Positions 1 through 10,459 of a DNA stretch of 64,000 nt are shown piece after piece. Both the position numbers and the translations under genes were made by a program. The stretch spans positions 33,796,737 to 33,860,736 of the forward strand of contig CM043869.1 in the NCBI GenBank assembly GCA_023846275.1, written 5' to 3'. Position 1 is the stretch's first letter, and each line of letters starts with the position of its first letter. The notes below the pieces were generated by a model. That model was not told the origin of the DNA. It saw only the letters and a list, made by a program, of their open reading frames with translations, and ran no database searches. Origin of the DNA: Vanilla planifolia. Lineage: Eukaryota > Streptophyta > Magnoliopsida > Asparagales > Orchidaceae.

Positions 1-1110
1 GTATTAAGTAATTTATGTGCATGTATAGCATTATAAGAAATCAAGAAGATACAAAATCTATAAAAGAAAATTTTTCTCAAATTTGAATATATAAATATGA
101 TAATTATGATGTAAATGTAATGTTAAACTAATTCATTAATTGTTCTTAATTTAATATATTTTTATATGCTACTTTTTATTAGTCATTGTATACATTACAT
201 GGTTATTAAAAAGAAAATTATAGTATCACATTGGGTTATGATTTGCATCTCATAATAAATCTGTCATTTATTTGTTTTAGATAATAATAATGCATAAATT
301 TATATATATATATATAGATATAATGAAAACAAGATTAAAAGTTTAATAGAATAATAAAAATAGATTTTCTTAATACATTATCTCTAGCTTATATGATTAG
401 GTATAAGCTTAAATATTATTCCTTATGGGCATCTAAACATTTTTAATATTCCATTAATACTTTGTGTGTAATGTGACTAATATAGGTCCAAAGGCCATAT
501 CTGATATGATATTAAATGTATCACTAATACTTTATGCATTGTGGCTAAGTATAGTCAAAGGTTATACATTTTTGGATGGATGTCGATTAGAGATTATTTG
601 GATATAAATTATGGCTATTATTAGATCCACGTGATAATGGTTTGAGAGAAAATTAGGCTCTATGTAATATAATATATAAATAATTAAAAATAAGCTAAAA
701 ACGTGGAAATGTATTCTTATACTTCATTTGGTTTCCTTTATAATTAGTAGTTATCATTAATTACTCATATTCTTGTTTACTCTTTTATATTATGATTATC
801 AATTATCATGTTCTAAAGATATTTTTTATATTAGTTAGTCATGTTATGTCTATTTTTATATGTTATTATCCTATTAGTTTGTATATTGAGCTCTTTAGGA
901 CTTTACTAGTATTTACATAAAAAATTATGCCTTCACTATATCATATGATAGAGATTATGATGCCATAGATGAGAATTTTACTTTATAAATTAATTAGTTG
1001 GAAAAGTTTTGTTTAAAGTTAATCTTATGCTATCCTTATAATAGATGTTCTTATGTGTTATAATATGTGATGTATGAATAGTATATTTTACTTATTAGTT
1101 TTACGTATAG
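1..1110. other. AT-rich intergenic DNA, no gene seen
   Basis: Very AT-rich sequence with short runs of TA near 301-316. No open frame of useful length or recognisable protein fragment is seen on either strand. It is probably the left continuation of the decayed repeats that follow. Confidence 0.6.
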
Positions 1111-1116
1111 TTTTAT

Positions 1117-1990
1117 AATTGAAAGCATTTTGTTTACATTTTTAATTATAAATAATTTTATTAATGTTGTTTTAATGAAATGGCATGAGTATTTGGATAG
1201 ATTTGAAATTATCCTATCATTAAGTTCGTACTTATGGTTTTGTATACCCTTATATATGTCATTTATTATCTTTTATCTTTTATTATTAAGAGTTAATTAA
1301 ATGATACCCTAATAGATAATATCTTAAAAAAGCACATCATCATTTATTATTTTATATTATATTATAGTATCTCATCATATCATATCATAATATGAACACA
1401 AATTATATATATATGACTCATATAGCTAAACTATATCATCCTTTTCTCTCTTTTTCTTTTTATTGTAGTTATCTTTCTTTCTTTATATTCTCATATTTCT
1501 ATCAAATAAAATACATTTCATAAATGTAGAAAACTTATGCCCAATACACATGCATAGTAGAATGATATTGCTAATATACTCAATTTAGTACATTTTGTTA
1601 CACACGTATACACTTATATTATTATTAATTTTATTCCTCTACCTAATTTTTATATATATTATCTTTTTTTCATTCTTATAAAAAAAGAATTTTTAAAACC
1701 TATAACCAAATGATCTCTTTTTATTCAAAAAAATAAATTCTAATTTTCATTGTTTTCAATTTATAGAACACCATTTATTCACTAAATCGTCTTACATGGA
1801 CATACTATATATAAAAGTTGATATATCATACATCTAACCTTAGTATACATGTCAACTTGGCAAAATGTACACCTAGGAATAAAGTGTTGTCCATCAGGTA
1901 ACATATCATACATTAATGATTGGTATATTTTATGCCAACCCAATGTAACACATATCTTCTTTAAGGATAGATGATGAAAATTGATTTATG
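1117..1990. repeat. Diverged tandem duplication, copy 1
   Basis: This block and 2012-3000 align over nearly their whole length in the same order. Shared landmarks are the AATTATAAATAATTT segment, a TTAAGAGTTAATTAA segment, the ATCTCATCATATCATATCAT segment, the TTATGCCCA segment and the TTGTCCATCAGGTA segment followed by a TATCTTCT.TAAGGATA end. The copies differ by many substitutions and small indels, so the duplication is old. No coding potential is seen; it may derive from an old LTR but that is not shown. Confidence 0.8.
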
Positions 1991-2011
1991 GGTTTCATAA
2001 ACAATTATGTA

Positions 2012-3000
2012 GTTGAATGCTTTGGTTTGTTTTTAATTATAAATAATTTAATTATTATGGTTTAATAAATTGACATGGGTTTTTGGATAAAATTGAAATT
2101 TTCTTATCATTAAGTCCATACTTAGGGTTTTAAGTATTCTCAATAATCATTTATTTCTATTTTATCTATGATTATTAAGAGTTAATTAAGTAGGGCTATG
2201 ATAAATAATATCTTAAAAAAACACATCATCACTTCTTATTTCATATTCGTTTATGATATCTCATCATATCATATCATAGTTTGAACATATCATCACTTTT
2301 TATTTCATATTCTATTATGGTATCTCATCATATTATGTCATAGTTTGAGCACAAGTGATATGCATATATAGCTAATATAACCTAATTATATTATCTTTTT
2401 ATTTTTTTTCTTTTTATTCAATTTAATTTTCTTTTTTATGTTCTAATACATTTATCAAATGACATACATCACATAAATATAAAAATCTTATGCCCATTAC
2501 ATATGTTAGATTAAATCAATTGTATTTTGTATATAAATATCAAAATGCATGCATAATAGAATGGTAATATACCATTATGCTCAATTTAATACATTTTCAT
2601 ATGCACACACATATTTATATTTTTATTAGTTTTATATTTCTACCTAATGTTTTAGATATTATTCTTTTGTCATTCTTCTTTTTCATTCTTATAAAATAAG
2701 AATTTTTTAAAACCCACAACAAAATTATCTCTTTTCTTTCAAAAGCATGCACTTTAATTCCTATTTTTATCAAAATACAAAATACCATTTTATTCTCTAA
2801 ATTAACTAACTCAAACATATTATACATTAGAGTTGATGTACCATACATCTAATCTTAATATATTGTATGTTAACTTGACATAATCTACACCCAAGAACTA
2901 AGTATTGTCCATCAGGTAGGCATACCATACATCAAGGGTTGGTGTATTGTATGACAAACCAATGTATCATATATCTTCTCTAAGGATAAAAACTAATTTT
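2012..3000. repeat. Diverged tandem duplication, copy 2
   Basis: Second copy of the 1117-1990 unit, somewhat longer because of an internal duplication of about 65 bp: 2223-2287 and 2289-2352 both carry a CATCATCACT, TTATTTCATATTC, TATCTCATCATAT order. No gene is seen. Confidence 0.8.
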
Positions 3001-3599
3001 TCTCTCTATTATGTTTAAATCAATTCTAAATTACATTCAAATCAAATACTTATGACCTTACATTAATTCATTATCATACAACCTCTTTAGTTTAACAAAA
3101 TCTTATAGATTCCAACAAAAAACACAACTAAACTTCTAAAACAAAGACCTCTTAATTGCTCAAATCCTCTAAGCATTCAAAAATGTACTAAAAAAGCTAT
3201 GAAAGAAAAACTTCATAAAAGACTAAACTTTCTAATATTTTCATACTTGTAGCAGCTCAAGAAAAGTCCCACTCGATTCCTCAAAGTCACTAACAAGATT
3301 TCTTGTTATCACAACCTTGTTATTCTTCTATGTTTTATTGCTCTTCTTTCTTTAATTACAAGACTCCAATAGTTTATAACAACATCAACTAGGACTTTCT
3401 TTTCAAAGCTACTACCATTCACTCCTAAATTCTAATATGTTGAAGTCATAACTATGCTTATTAAGCTCTTAATTTTTTCTTAAACTCTCTCTTGGTTAGT
3501 TTTTTTCTTAATTAAATTCCTAATCATCTTAGTCAAATCTTCAACAGTTTATCCCGCATATTAACAAACAGATTAAAGATGATTTATATAAAGGTTAAA

Positions 3600-3602
<3 letters not shown>

Positions 3603-3649
<47 letters not shown>
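3603..3649. repeat. (TA)n microsatellite
   Basis: An uninterrupted TA dinucleotide run of 47 bp lying in AT-rich DNA (3001-3770) that otherwise shows no feature. Confidence 0.95.
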
Positions 3650-3653
<4 letters not shown>

Positions 3654-3779
3654 TAGTTTTAAGATCATAAAAAATAAATTTTAAATAACATTATAAAAAA
3701 ATCATTTATATGAGATGAATAGGATAAAAAGCATTAATCTTCGATGTCCAAACTAATAAAGATTATGCAACATGCAGAT

Positions 3780-4480
3780 CGGGAGAATTACTAAAAGAGG
3801 ATGACCAAGTAATTCCAATTTACTTCTTGTCCAAGAATTTGTCTTTAAACAAAAGTCCATCGAATCTATGAAGAGTTGTTGCCATCCTATATGTTACATA
3901 TAAATATGTAATAAAGCATGTTCCAAATTAGCAAAAAGAGTAGGTGAGCTTCCCAATCCATTCCAAGGGAGGAAGTAGAAGGCCATGTGCTTCCCTTCCG
4001 AAGCCATCCAAGCCATCGAAAACCAAGAGTAGAAACGAACCATGATGCCCCATCTTCTCCTGCTTAGCTCCCATCGCCTGCCGTAGATTTGACCCTCTCC
4101 TTTTCCGGATGCTTCCAAGGAATAATAAAACGCAATCCGCATGCAAGCATTTATCTCCATACTCCTCTGTAATATATATAAAATAAAAATCAAACATTTT
4201 TATTTGACATTTTATATATTAAAAGTAATTTTTTAAAGAAAATAATTCTGTGATATATTTGCGAAAATTAATTTAAAAAAGAAAAACCGGTGGCGGGCGG
4301 TCTACCGCCCGCGGAACCGGGCGGAGGGTCAACCGATTCGAGATTCGCTGTTCCAACGGTTTCAAAGGGAAACAGCGGTATGGCTTTGTGCCGGCGTGAT
4401 GAAATACCTAATCCAGTGCCCTAGTCTTCGGCTGTAGGTTGCAGGTGGCAGGTTTTGTATTTTTTTTTTTTTTTTTTTGG
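3780..4480. other. GC-richer island without a recognised gene
   Basis: This stretch stands out from its surroundings by its higher GC content and is not part of the repeats described here. Overlapping open frames of 90-100 codons lie on the minus strand at about 3900-4197, but their translations match nothing I know and have low-complexity ends. The right half (4285-4400) holds GC-rich inverted sequence rich in AACCGG/GGGCGG motifs. A 19-base T run at about 4460-4478 closes the island. It could be a decayed gene, a non-coding transcript or a DNA transposon fragment. Confidence 0.4.
4293..4312. other. Perfect 8-bp GC stem with 4-nt loop
   Basis: GCGGGCGG, loop TCTA, CCGCCCGC: a perfect hairpin flanked on both sides by AACCGG. 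Such GC-rich inverted motifs occur in terminal parts of plant hAT-like elements, but no target duplication or paired terminus was found, so the origin is open. Confidence 0.6.
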
Positions 4481-5580
4481 TTCATTTTTTATTCTGTTCT
4501 TCATTCAAACTAAGATATTTTTGAGTTTGAAAATTAAATTGTTAAAAGGTTTAATCCAAATTCAAATCACTTGTAAATCGAGTTCCAAACTATTTTTCAA
4601 TTTTTTTAATTAATAAAATTAAGATAAATCTTTTTTATTAGAATTATATTTTTATATTAATTTTTAAATTTATTTTTTAAAATATAAAACTTGATGACAT
4701 AAGAATGAGAAGTTTGTTTAATTTTTATACTATTACTTTATTCAAATATCCTTATATTTTTTACGATATATTCTCCCATTATTAATCTCAAATCTTTAGT
4801 TTGGAACAGTTTGAGTTACATATTAAACTAATTAATAAATAAATTGATTTGAAAAATATTTTAATTAATTATATGAGAAAGATGTATTTTTGATAAAATA
4901 TTATTTAAAAGCATATAATAATTAATTATTATTGTAAAACGGCAAATGTGTCATCTCACTTTTTTAGTCAAAAGTTAAAATAATTTGTTAATATTATTTT
5001 AAAAAATTAACAAAATCGTGTATTCACTCAATCCTTTTCCTTTTTGGCTTTTTTATAAACCTGCATTTGGACAAATAAGGTCAAGAAATTTCCGACTCTT
5101 TAAAAAAAATACATATTTTCAAAAAAAAAAAAACTATATTTGAAAATAATATATTAGGGAAACAATACATCCATAGTTGATGAAAATGTGATCTTAAAAA
5201 GTTATTATATAAAAAAATGTTCTTCAGTGTTTTAAAATATCATAAAAATAAAATTACCTTAATTCTATTTAAAAAATAAAAAAATTGGAATATCGAAAAA
5301 TAACGTTTCAACCACCCAATCAAATAGAGCCTTTAATCGAACGATTTGTCTCGGTTACTGTTATGATTGTCAATTGTTTAACAAGCTTGTTCTCATTTTC
5401 CATCCATACCAATACTTAATAAAAAAAACATTTTATTTTTCATTGAATTTTTTTACGATAGCAAAACAACATTCGTAATTTGTCTTAAAAAAATTATATA
5501 TTTTTAAACACAAATATAATAAAACTCTTCTTTCAAAAAAAAAAAAAAAATTAAAAAATCTCCTTTTTTTTTTAAAGCAG
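4480..5580. other. AT-rich intergenic DNA, no gene seen
   Basis: AT-rich with several A and T homopolymer runs. No coding or structural feature recognised. It lies downstream of the 3' end of GID1. Confidence 0.6.
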
Positions 5581-5697
5581 TTCTCTTAATTTCAACAAAG
5601 AAGGGCTTATTCAAAGACACAGCAAACATCGAGTAGGTATTACAAAAAACCGAGAAACATCTATATTAGAACAACAGAACTCTTAAGTATTACATAT

Positions 5698-5730
5698 ACG
5701 GAACACGAACACGGAACACGAACACGGAAC
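5698..5730. repeat. 13-bp tandem repeat in GID1 3' flank
   Basis: About two and a half copies of CGGAACACGAACA. It lies in the likely 3' untranslated region of the GID1 gene (about 5600-6012). A variant polyadenylation hexamer AATAAG is present on the minus strand at 5606-5611. Confidence 0.7.
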
Positions 5731-6012
5731 TGTGATTAGAATTCATACAAAGACACCACCCACAGGTAACACTTTTGTTAGTAGAAGTGGTAGAGCAGCA
5801 TTCACAATTAACAAACACAGCCTCAGAAAAAACAAGCATCAGTTGTAGTAATCCGAGCTCCTCTTCCCCACCTCAATTTTGCCTTGCAATTGCAGCAACC
5901 ACTTCTTTGCTTTATGGTGCCCAAGTGACAAAACAAACCTTAACAAAGCTGTAGAACAAAGATCAACTACATGTAGAGTGTGACACGAAAGCAGTCCCAT
6001 GCATCAATGCTT

Positions 6013-7545
6013 CTATAGCTGACAATTAGACTTCACAAAGTCCTTTATCTCCTCCATAACCTCATAGTAATGGTGGGTGTTGGGCAAGAAGTAGAACCCT
6101 ATGGTCGCCTGTTCACGGTAGATCAGTCGCACCTCCAGGCCGGACTCCCTCAGCCCATCAGCGTAAGCGAGTTGCCAATCCTTGGTTAGGTCCAAACTGG
6201 CTACCACGAGGAGGGTCTTTGGAAACGGCAGCCCGTCGAGCTTGGCACCATTGGGGCCGAAGGGATTGCAGGCAGGGTGATCGCGGTCGGCTCCCTCAGG
6301 GAGGAAAGCCTTCCAATACCAATCCCTATCATTCAAACAAACGAAGAATTTGCCATCCAGTTTGAGTTCTGACTCCGTTCTACGATTGCCACCGAACAAG
6401 GGATTGAGGAGGATGTTTCCCGAGATGTGGATGCCGGATTCTGCGGCTCTCGTCGCCACGTGGTGGGCAATGTTCCCTCCGGAGCTGTCCCCGGCAAGGA
6501 AGACACGGAGCTTGGCTTCCTTCCCGCTGCGAAGCCACGGTGCGGACGATGCCCACTTGAGAGCATTCCACCCGTCGTCATAGGCGCAAGGGAATCGAAA
6601 CTCCGGCGATCGGCGGTAGTTGACAGAGATAACGACGGCACCGCCGCAGAGGACGACGAAGCGGCGGCAAAGGGTGTCGTAGATTGCACTGTTGGCAGAG
6701 GAGTGGGCAAAGCTTCCTCCGTGGAAGAAGATGATCACTGGAAAAGGTTCGGGCGAGGGCGGTCGCTGGAGGTCCGAGAGGAGGGCACGCTGGGGGAGCT
6801 CGTCCTCCGCAGCGGCGGGAGCTGGGCGGTAGATTCTGGCGAGGAGATTTGATGGGCGGTCGAGGAGAAGGTCGAACGACACCACGCCATTCACTGGCGA
6901 GGCGTTGGCGGTGACCTTTCGGTCGAGGAATTCCGCAAGGTGGCGGTCGAAGCTGCCGTCCGGTCGCCGGAGCATGTTGTAAGCAACCTTAAAGTTGGAG
7001 ATCAGAACCCAGGTGTTGAGGGGAACGACCATCTGCCCAAAAAAAGAACAACATAAGCTTTTAGCGAGGATTGGATGAGTTTTTGAAGCAGCTCCGAAGT
7101 GTGTTTCTTTTTCCTTCCCTAATCGAGAAAGGGAAGAATAAATCAACAATCATGAAACCTCTCCTAATTCGTACAAGGGATTAACATCACAAACAACTAC
7201 CAACCCATTTAGCCAGAATCCATAGAACATGAATTCAATCCGAAAATGAAACCGAACAGGTGGATCCATCAGACGATCAGAGCAAGGGGTTTCTTAAAAC
7301 GGATAGAAAGCACACAAAGAACCAATAATCGAATCAATTTCGCAAACAGACCTGAAGTTAAAACTCGAAACCTCAGTAAAAAATGCCAAATTTGCGCATT
7401 GGGGCTTCACACAGGGAAAGAAAAAGTACCCAACTCTAATAGAACTATTATAGGAAGCGAAGAAAGGGGGAGAGAGAGAGACAGAGAGAGAGGAACAGTG
7501 CAATACCCTTGATTCGTTGGCATTAACCTCGTTGCTCCCGGCCAT
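6013..7545 (-). CDS. GID1: GID1-type gibberellin receptor (two exons)
   Basis: Soluble nuclear/cytosolic gibberellin receptor of the plant hormone-sensitive-lipase-like family; GA binding lets it capture DELLA repressors for SCF-GID2/SLY1 ubiquitination. Exon 1 is 7507-7545 (13 codons, MAGSNEVNANESR), the intron 7033-7506 (GT...AG), exon 2 6013-7032, giving 352 residues, against 345-354 in Arabidopsis and rice. The first intron falls at the place expected for GID1 genes, and joining the exons gives ESR-MVVPLNTW, collinear with Arabidopsis ESR-TVVPLNTW. Visible motifs: TWVLISNF (about 20-27), oxyanion HGGSFAHSS (117-125), GDSSGG with nucleophile-position Ser196, Asp294 in SLDLTKDW, and Ile324 where true esterases have the catalytic His. 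Loss of that His is the family hallmark of a receptor rather than an enzyme. ATG 7545 is chosen because it alone gives the conserved N-terminal lid. No break is seen. Confidence 0.96.
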
Positions 7546-7967
7546 GGCGAGACTGCTCCTCCCTCTCTCTCTCTTTCCCCCCTATGAATAAATAACTTCT
7601 CTCTCTACAGGGGAATCCGAAGCACAAAGGTACAAGGAGAAGACGGAAGCAAATATGAGCCTAGGATCCCCCGCAAGTTCCCTCCTTTTCTCGTGCTCTG
7701 TATCGGACAGCTGATTACGATGCCAAAACCATAAACCCTAGTCCCCCCCTTCAAGTCGGAGAGCGGTTGTTCGACCACCTTCGAAGCCCTTGTTCACCGA
7801 CAGCAGGGAGAACTGTGAAACATAGGAGACGCGGAGAAGGATAAGAAGCAAGGTGCGCGAAGGACGCGGCTTAAGAAGATGGAAGAGTCAAAGCAGACGA
7901 GGAAAGAGAAGAGGAAGGAGAGAGAAAACAGAGGGCAGAGACGAGAGAGACGACAAATCGGGGCGGC
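7546..7967 (-). other. GID1 5' leader, CT-rich on the coding strand
   Basis: Upstream of the GID1 start codon on the minus strand. Plus-strand GA-rich sequence at 7877-7957 and CT-rich sequence near 7561-7580 mean the transcript leader alternates pyrimidine-rich and purine-rich tracts, as is common in plant leaders. The GC content drops sharply beyond about 8040, marking the outer edge of the gene. The extent of the leader is inferred. Confidence 0.5.
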
Positions 7968-7968
7968 G

Positions 7969-7977
7969 TATAATAAA
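7969..7977 (-). promoter_or_regulatory. Candidate TATA box of GID1
   Basis: TTTATTATA on the minus strand, about 425 bp upstream of the start codon, directly before the pyrimidine-rich leader. Transcription would begin near 7935-7945. This rests on position and motif only. Confidence 0.4.
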
Positions 7978-8039
7978 CTGTACGGTAGGTCCCACGCGAA
8001 CTAAAGTAATGAAATTGCGCGGTACTTCCATCTTATGAT

Positions 8040-9530
8040 ATATTTCCAGATTTTTAAAATTTGTTTTTGTTTCTTATGATTGTAAAACTAAAAGCCTTGA
8101 CATTTGGACGAATATTTGTCTTTTTTTTATTTTACGTAAACCACACATTTCAGTGTTTAACAGCTCAATGAGAAAAGTTTTTTCTTTCTATTTTCCGGAA
8201 TTTTGGAAATTTTGTTTCTCAAAAATATAATTTTTTATTCATTATTTATAAAAATATTTTTTTGTTAGAATAAAAAACTTTTTAAGATATGATATCCATC
8301 CATGAAGATTAATAAATTGTAGAAATAAACGTCTGTATTTGAAAAAAAATAATACATCAATTATTATAATTTTATCATTTTAATATTATTTTTTTAATTA
8401 CGTGTATTTAATTTATGAAATATTTAAATTTTTTATACTTAGTTTTTTTTTTCAAATTGTTTATGTGACATTGTACACTAATATAAATATATAATATTTT
8501 AAAGTATTATATGTACGTTATCTCAAGAAACTGTGTACTTAAGCAGCTTTCATGTAATAGTCACAACTCTCAACTTTCTATCTATTGACTAGTGAACAAT
8601 ATGTAATCCTTAAGACATGTAAAATAGTTGTGATTTTCTTTGTTTCTTTCTCAATTTAGTTTTTAGTTTCATATAAATAGTAATCTTATGATTTTTAATC
8701 AATTCTATTTTATAAAACCATCTACATTTGATTAGAACCTAATGATTTTCATCCAATCTCGTATCCTAACCATTAATTCCTCAAAACAAAAAGCTTGAAC
8801 ATGTTGAGAATGAATTCTTTATTCAACTTATGCAAAATACATAAGAATAACATCTTTACTACTCCTAAGAATTACAACTTAGAATGACTTCTAGTATTTT
8901 CTCTTTAAAATTTCAAATATCTCTAAAAATCATGATCCCTATTACAACAACTTTGTTTACCCATGAGTTCATTGTAGTTATAACTACTTTTTCTCCTAGT
9001 TAAAGCTTACATGTGAGGAAAACTCTCCCTTCCTCATGATCTTAACATGCTTAACTCCTATTACTTTAGGTGTAAAGGAGTGCAAATTACAAATTTTATC
9101 CACAATTACAAGGTTTAAGTATAAAAATTTTATTCTTTTAATTCTTTTTTAAAAATTCACAATAAATCTGCTTGAGTTCCAAAGTTATAGAACAAAAAAA
9201 TTATGAATTTCTTGTTATAAGTTTTACTCATCCAAATACTTAAATCGAAATATATGAGTTATTTTGCAAATTTGAATATTTTTAGACCTAATAAAAAATA
9301 TTTATTATTTTATATTGATATATAAAATTTTCAAAATATCAATTTTATTACATACAAATAAATAATTATAAGCTCATACTCATGAGTTTTTTTATAACAT
9401 ATATTATACAATATATAATTTTAAGATGTTATACATATATTCTTGTAATTATTCTTAAACCAACATACACCCAATGGGTTTCATTAGTAGCACATAAAAT
9501 AAATATAAATTATTTTTTTCTTAAGATATG
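8040..9530. other. AT-rich intergenic DNA, no gene seen
   Basis: Strongly AT-rich with homopolymer runs. No protein similarity or clear repeat was recognised on either strand. Confidence 0.6.
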
Positions 9531-9539
9531 ACAATTCAA

Positions 9540-9690
9540 TCTAATTATATCAGGTATTATCTTTTTGGATAGTCTTATCCCAACCTAAGTATTGTTTTGC
9601 TCCTATAAGTCATCTTGATATCTTAAGACTAACATTATATATAAAGCTTAGAATCTTTTCTCCATAACCAATGTTGTTATAACACCCTAT
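9540..9690 (-). mobile_element. Relic LTR 3' end, minus orientation
   Basis: Read on the minus strand it gives the order ATTGGTTA, AAGCTTTATA, GTCTTAAGAT and a CCTAAG-type tail. This is the layout of a widespread plant LTR terminus (an upstream 'TTGGTT...TTATAAG', then a tail ending just before a tRNA-iMet primer site). It is old, and forms an inverted pair with 9720-9900. Confidence 0.5.
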
Positions 9691-9719
9691 GTGGATAAAA
9701 AGAAAACATAAATGATTAA

Positions 9720-9930
9720 AGTATGGTTTATGTGTAAGGCATCTAAAGATATAAGGATAAATAATTCATATATTGGTTACAAGAGAATAATTCATGAGCT
9801 TTATAAAAAAATGTTATAAGTCTTAAAATAGTGAAGTATCTTTTGAAGATAAAGTCTACTTATTTCATCATAAGATGATCTCAACATAATAAGGCTAGAA
9901 TAACACATTTAGTATTAAAGTCAAGTTTTA
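9720..9930 (+). mobile_element. Relic LTR 3' end, plus orientation
   Basis: Same family as 9540-9690 but in the opposite orientation: AAGATATAAGGATAAATAATTC, TATTGGTTAC, GAGCTTTATA, AAGTCTTAAA and then a tail with CATAATAAGGCTAG. The pair may be two fragments brought together by nested insertion. Confidence 0.5.
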
Positions 9931-10234
9931 TTACTATGACATATCGGTTATAAGCCCACCATGCTTTCATTGTGCAACCCTGATACTAATGTGGGACTTA
10001 TTCATACACATAAATAACAATTTCACTAGTGTATTTTGTTACATTTTTATCCATATGTGTTCATTCTCCACCCTCATCAGGTGTTAGAATGCGACTATTT
10101 TTTCCTGCATCTCTCCATCTAAAAGCTTGCTAAAAGCTATTCCTTGTCTAGTGATTTCTTTCTTTAGGATAAGCTTATCCTCTTTAATCCTAGAGGTTAT
10201 AAGCTCATAGCTATAAAATGTTTTGTCCTCTAAC

Positions 10235-10450
10235 CAAATTAAACTAAAAAAGATGCTACTATGATATCATATTTATGATAACCTGATCTCACTATATTGA
10301 AGTTTTATCCTATTTAGTCATCCTATCTCAAGCAAGTGGATTTAACTCTATAAAATATCTCAATATCTAAAACCTTAGTATCACATAAAAAGCCAAGAAT
10401 CTTCTCTCTATAACTAATATGAGATCATTTATTTCTTTAACTCCTAATTT
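10235..10450 (-). mobile_element. Relic LTR end with primer-site remnant, minus orientation
   Basis: On the minus strand this reads AACTTCAATATAGTGAGATC followed by a degenerate ATGATATCATAG segment where the primer binding site of related elements lies. The same tail occurs at 16.8, 58.56 and 58.9 kb. Old and incomplete. Confidence 0.5.
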
Positions 10451-10459
10451 AGAAGTCTT

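Noticed and set aside
3920-4060. Minus-strand GGAATGGATTGGGAAGC recalling the 5' arm of miR482
   Set aside because: No matching 3' arm or credible precursor hairpin was found within about 150 bp on either side.
6333-6852. Several frames opposite or shifted to GID1 exon 2
   Set aside because: Shadows of the GC-rich GID1 coding sequence.
7853-8038. Arg/Lys-rich 61-codon frame on the plus strand
   Set aside because: It is the complement of the CT-rich GID1 leader and promoter; no similarity to a protein.
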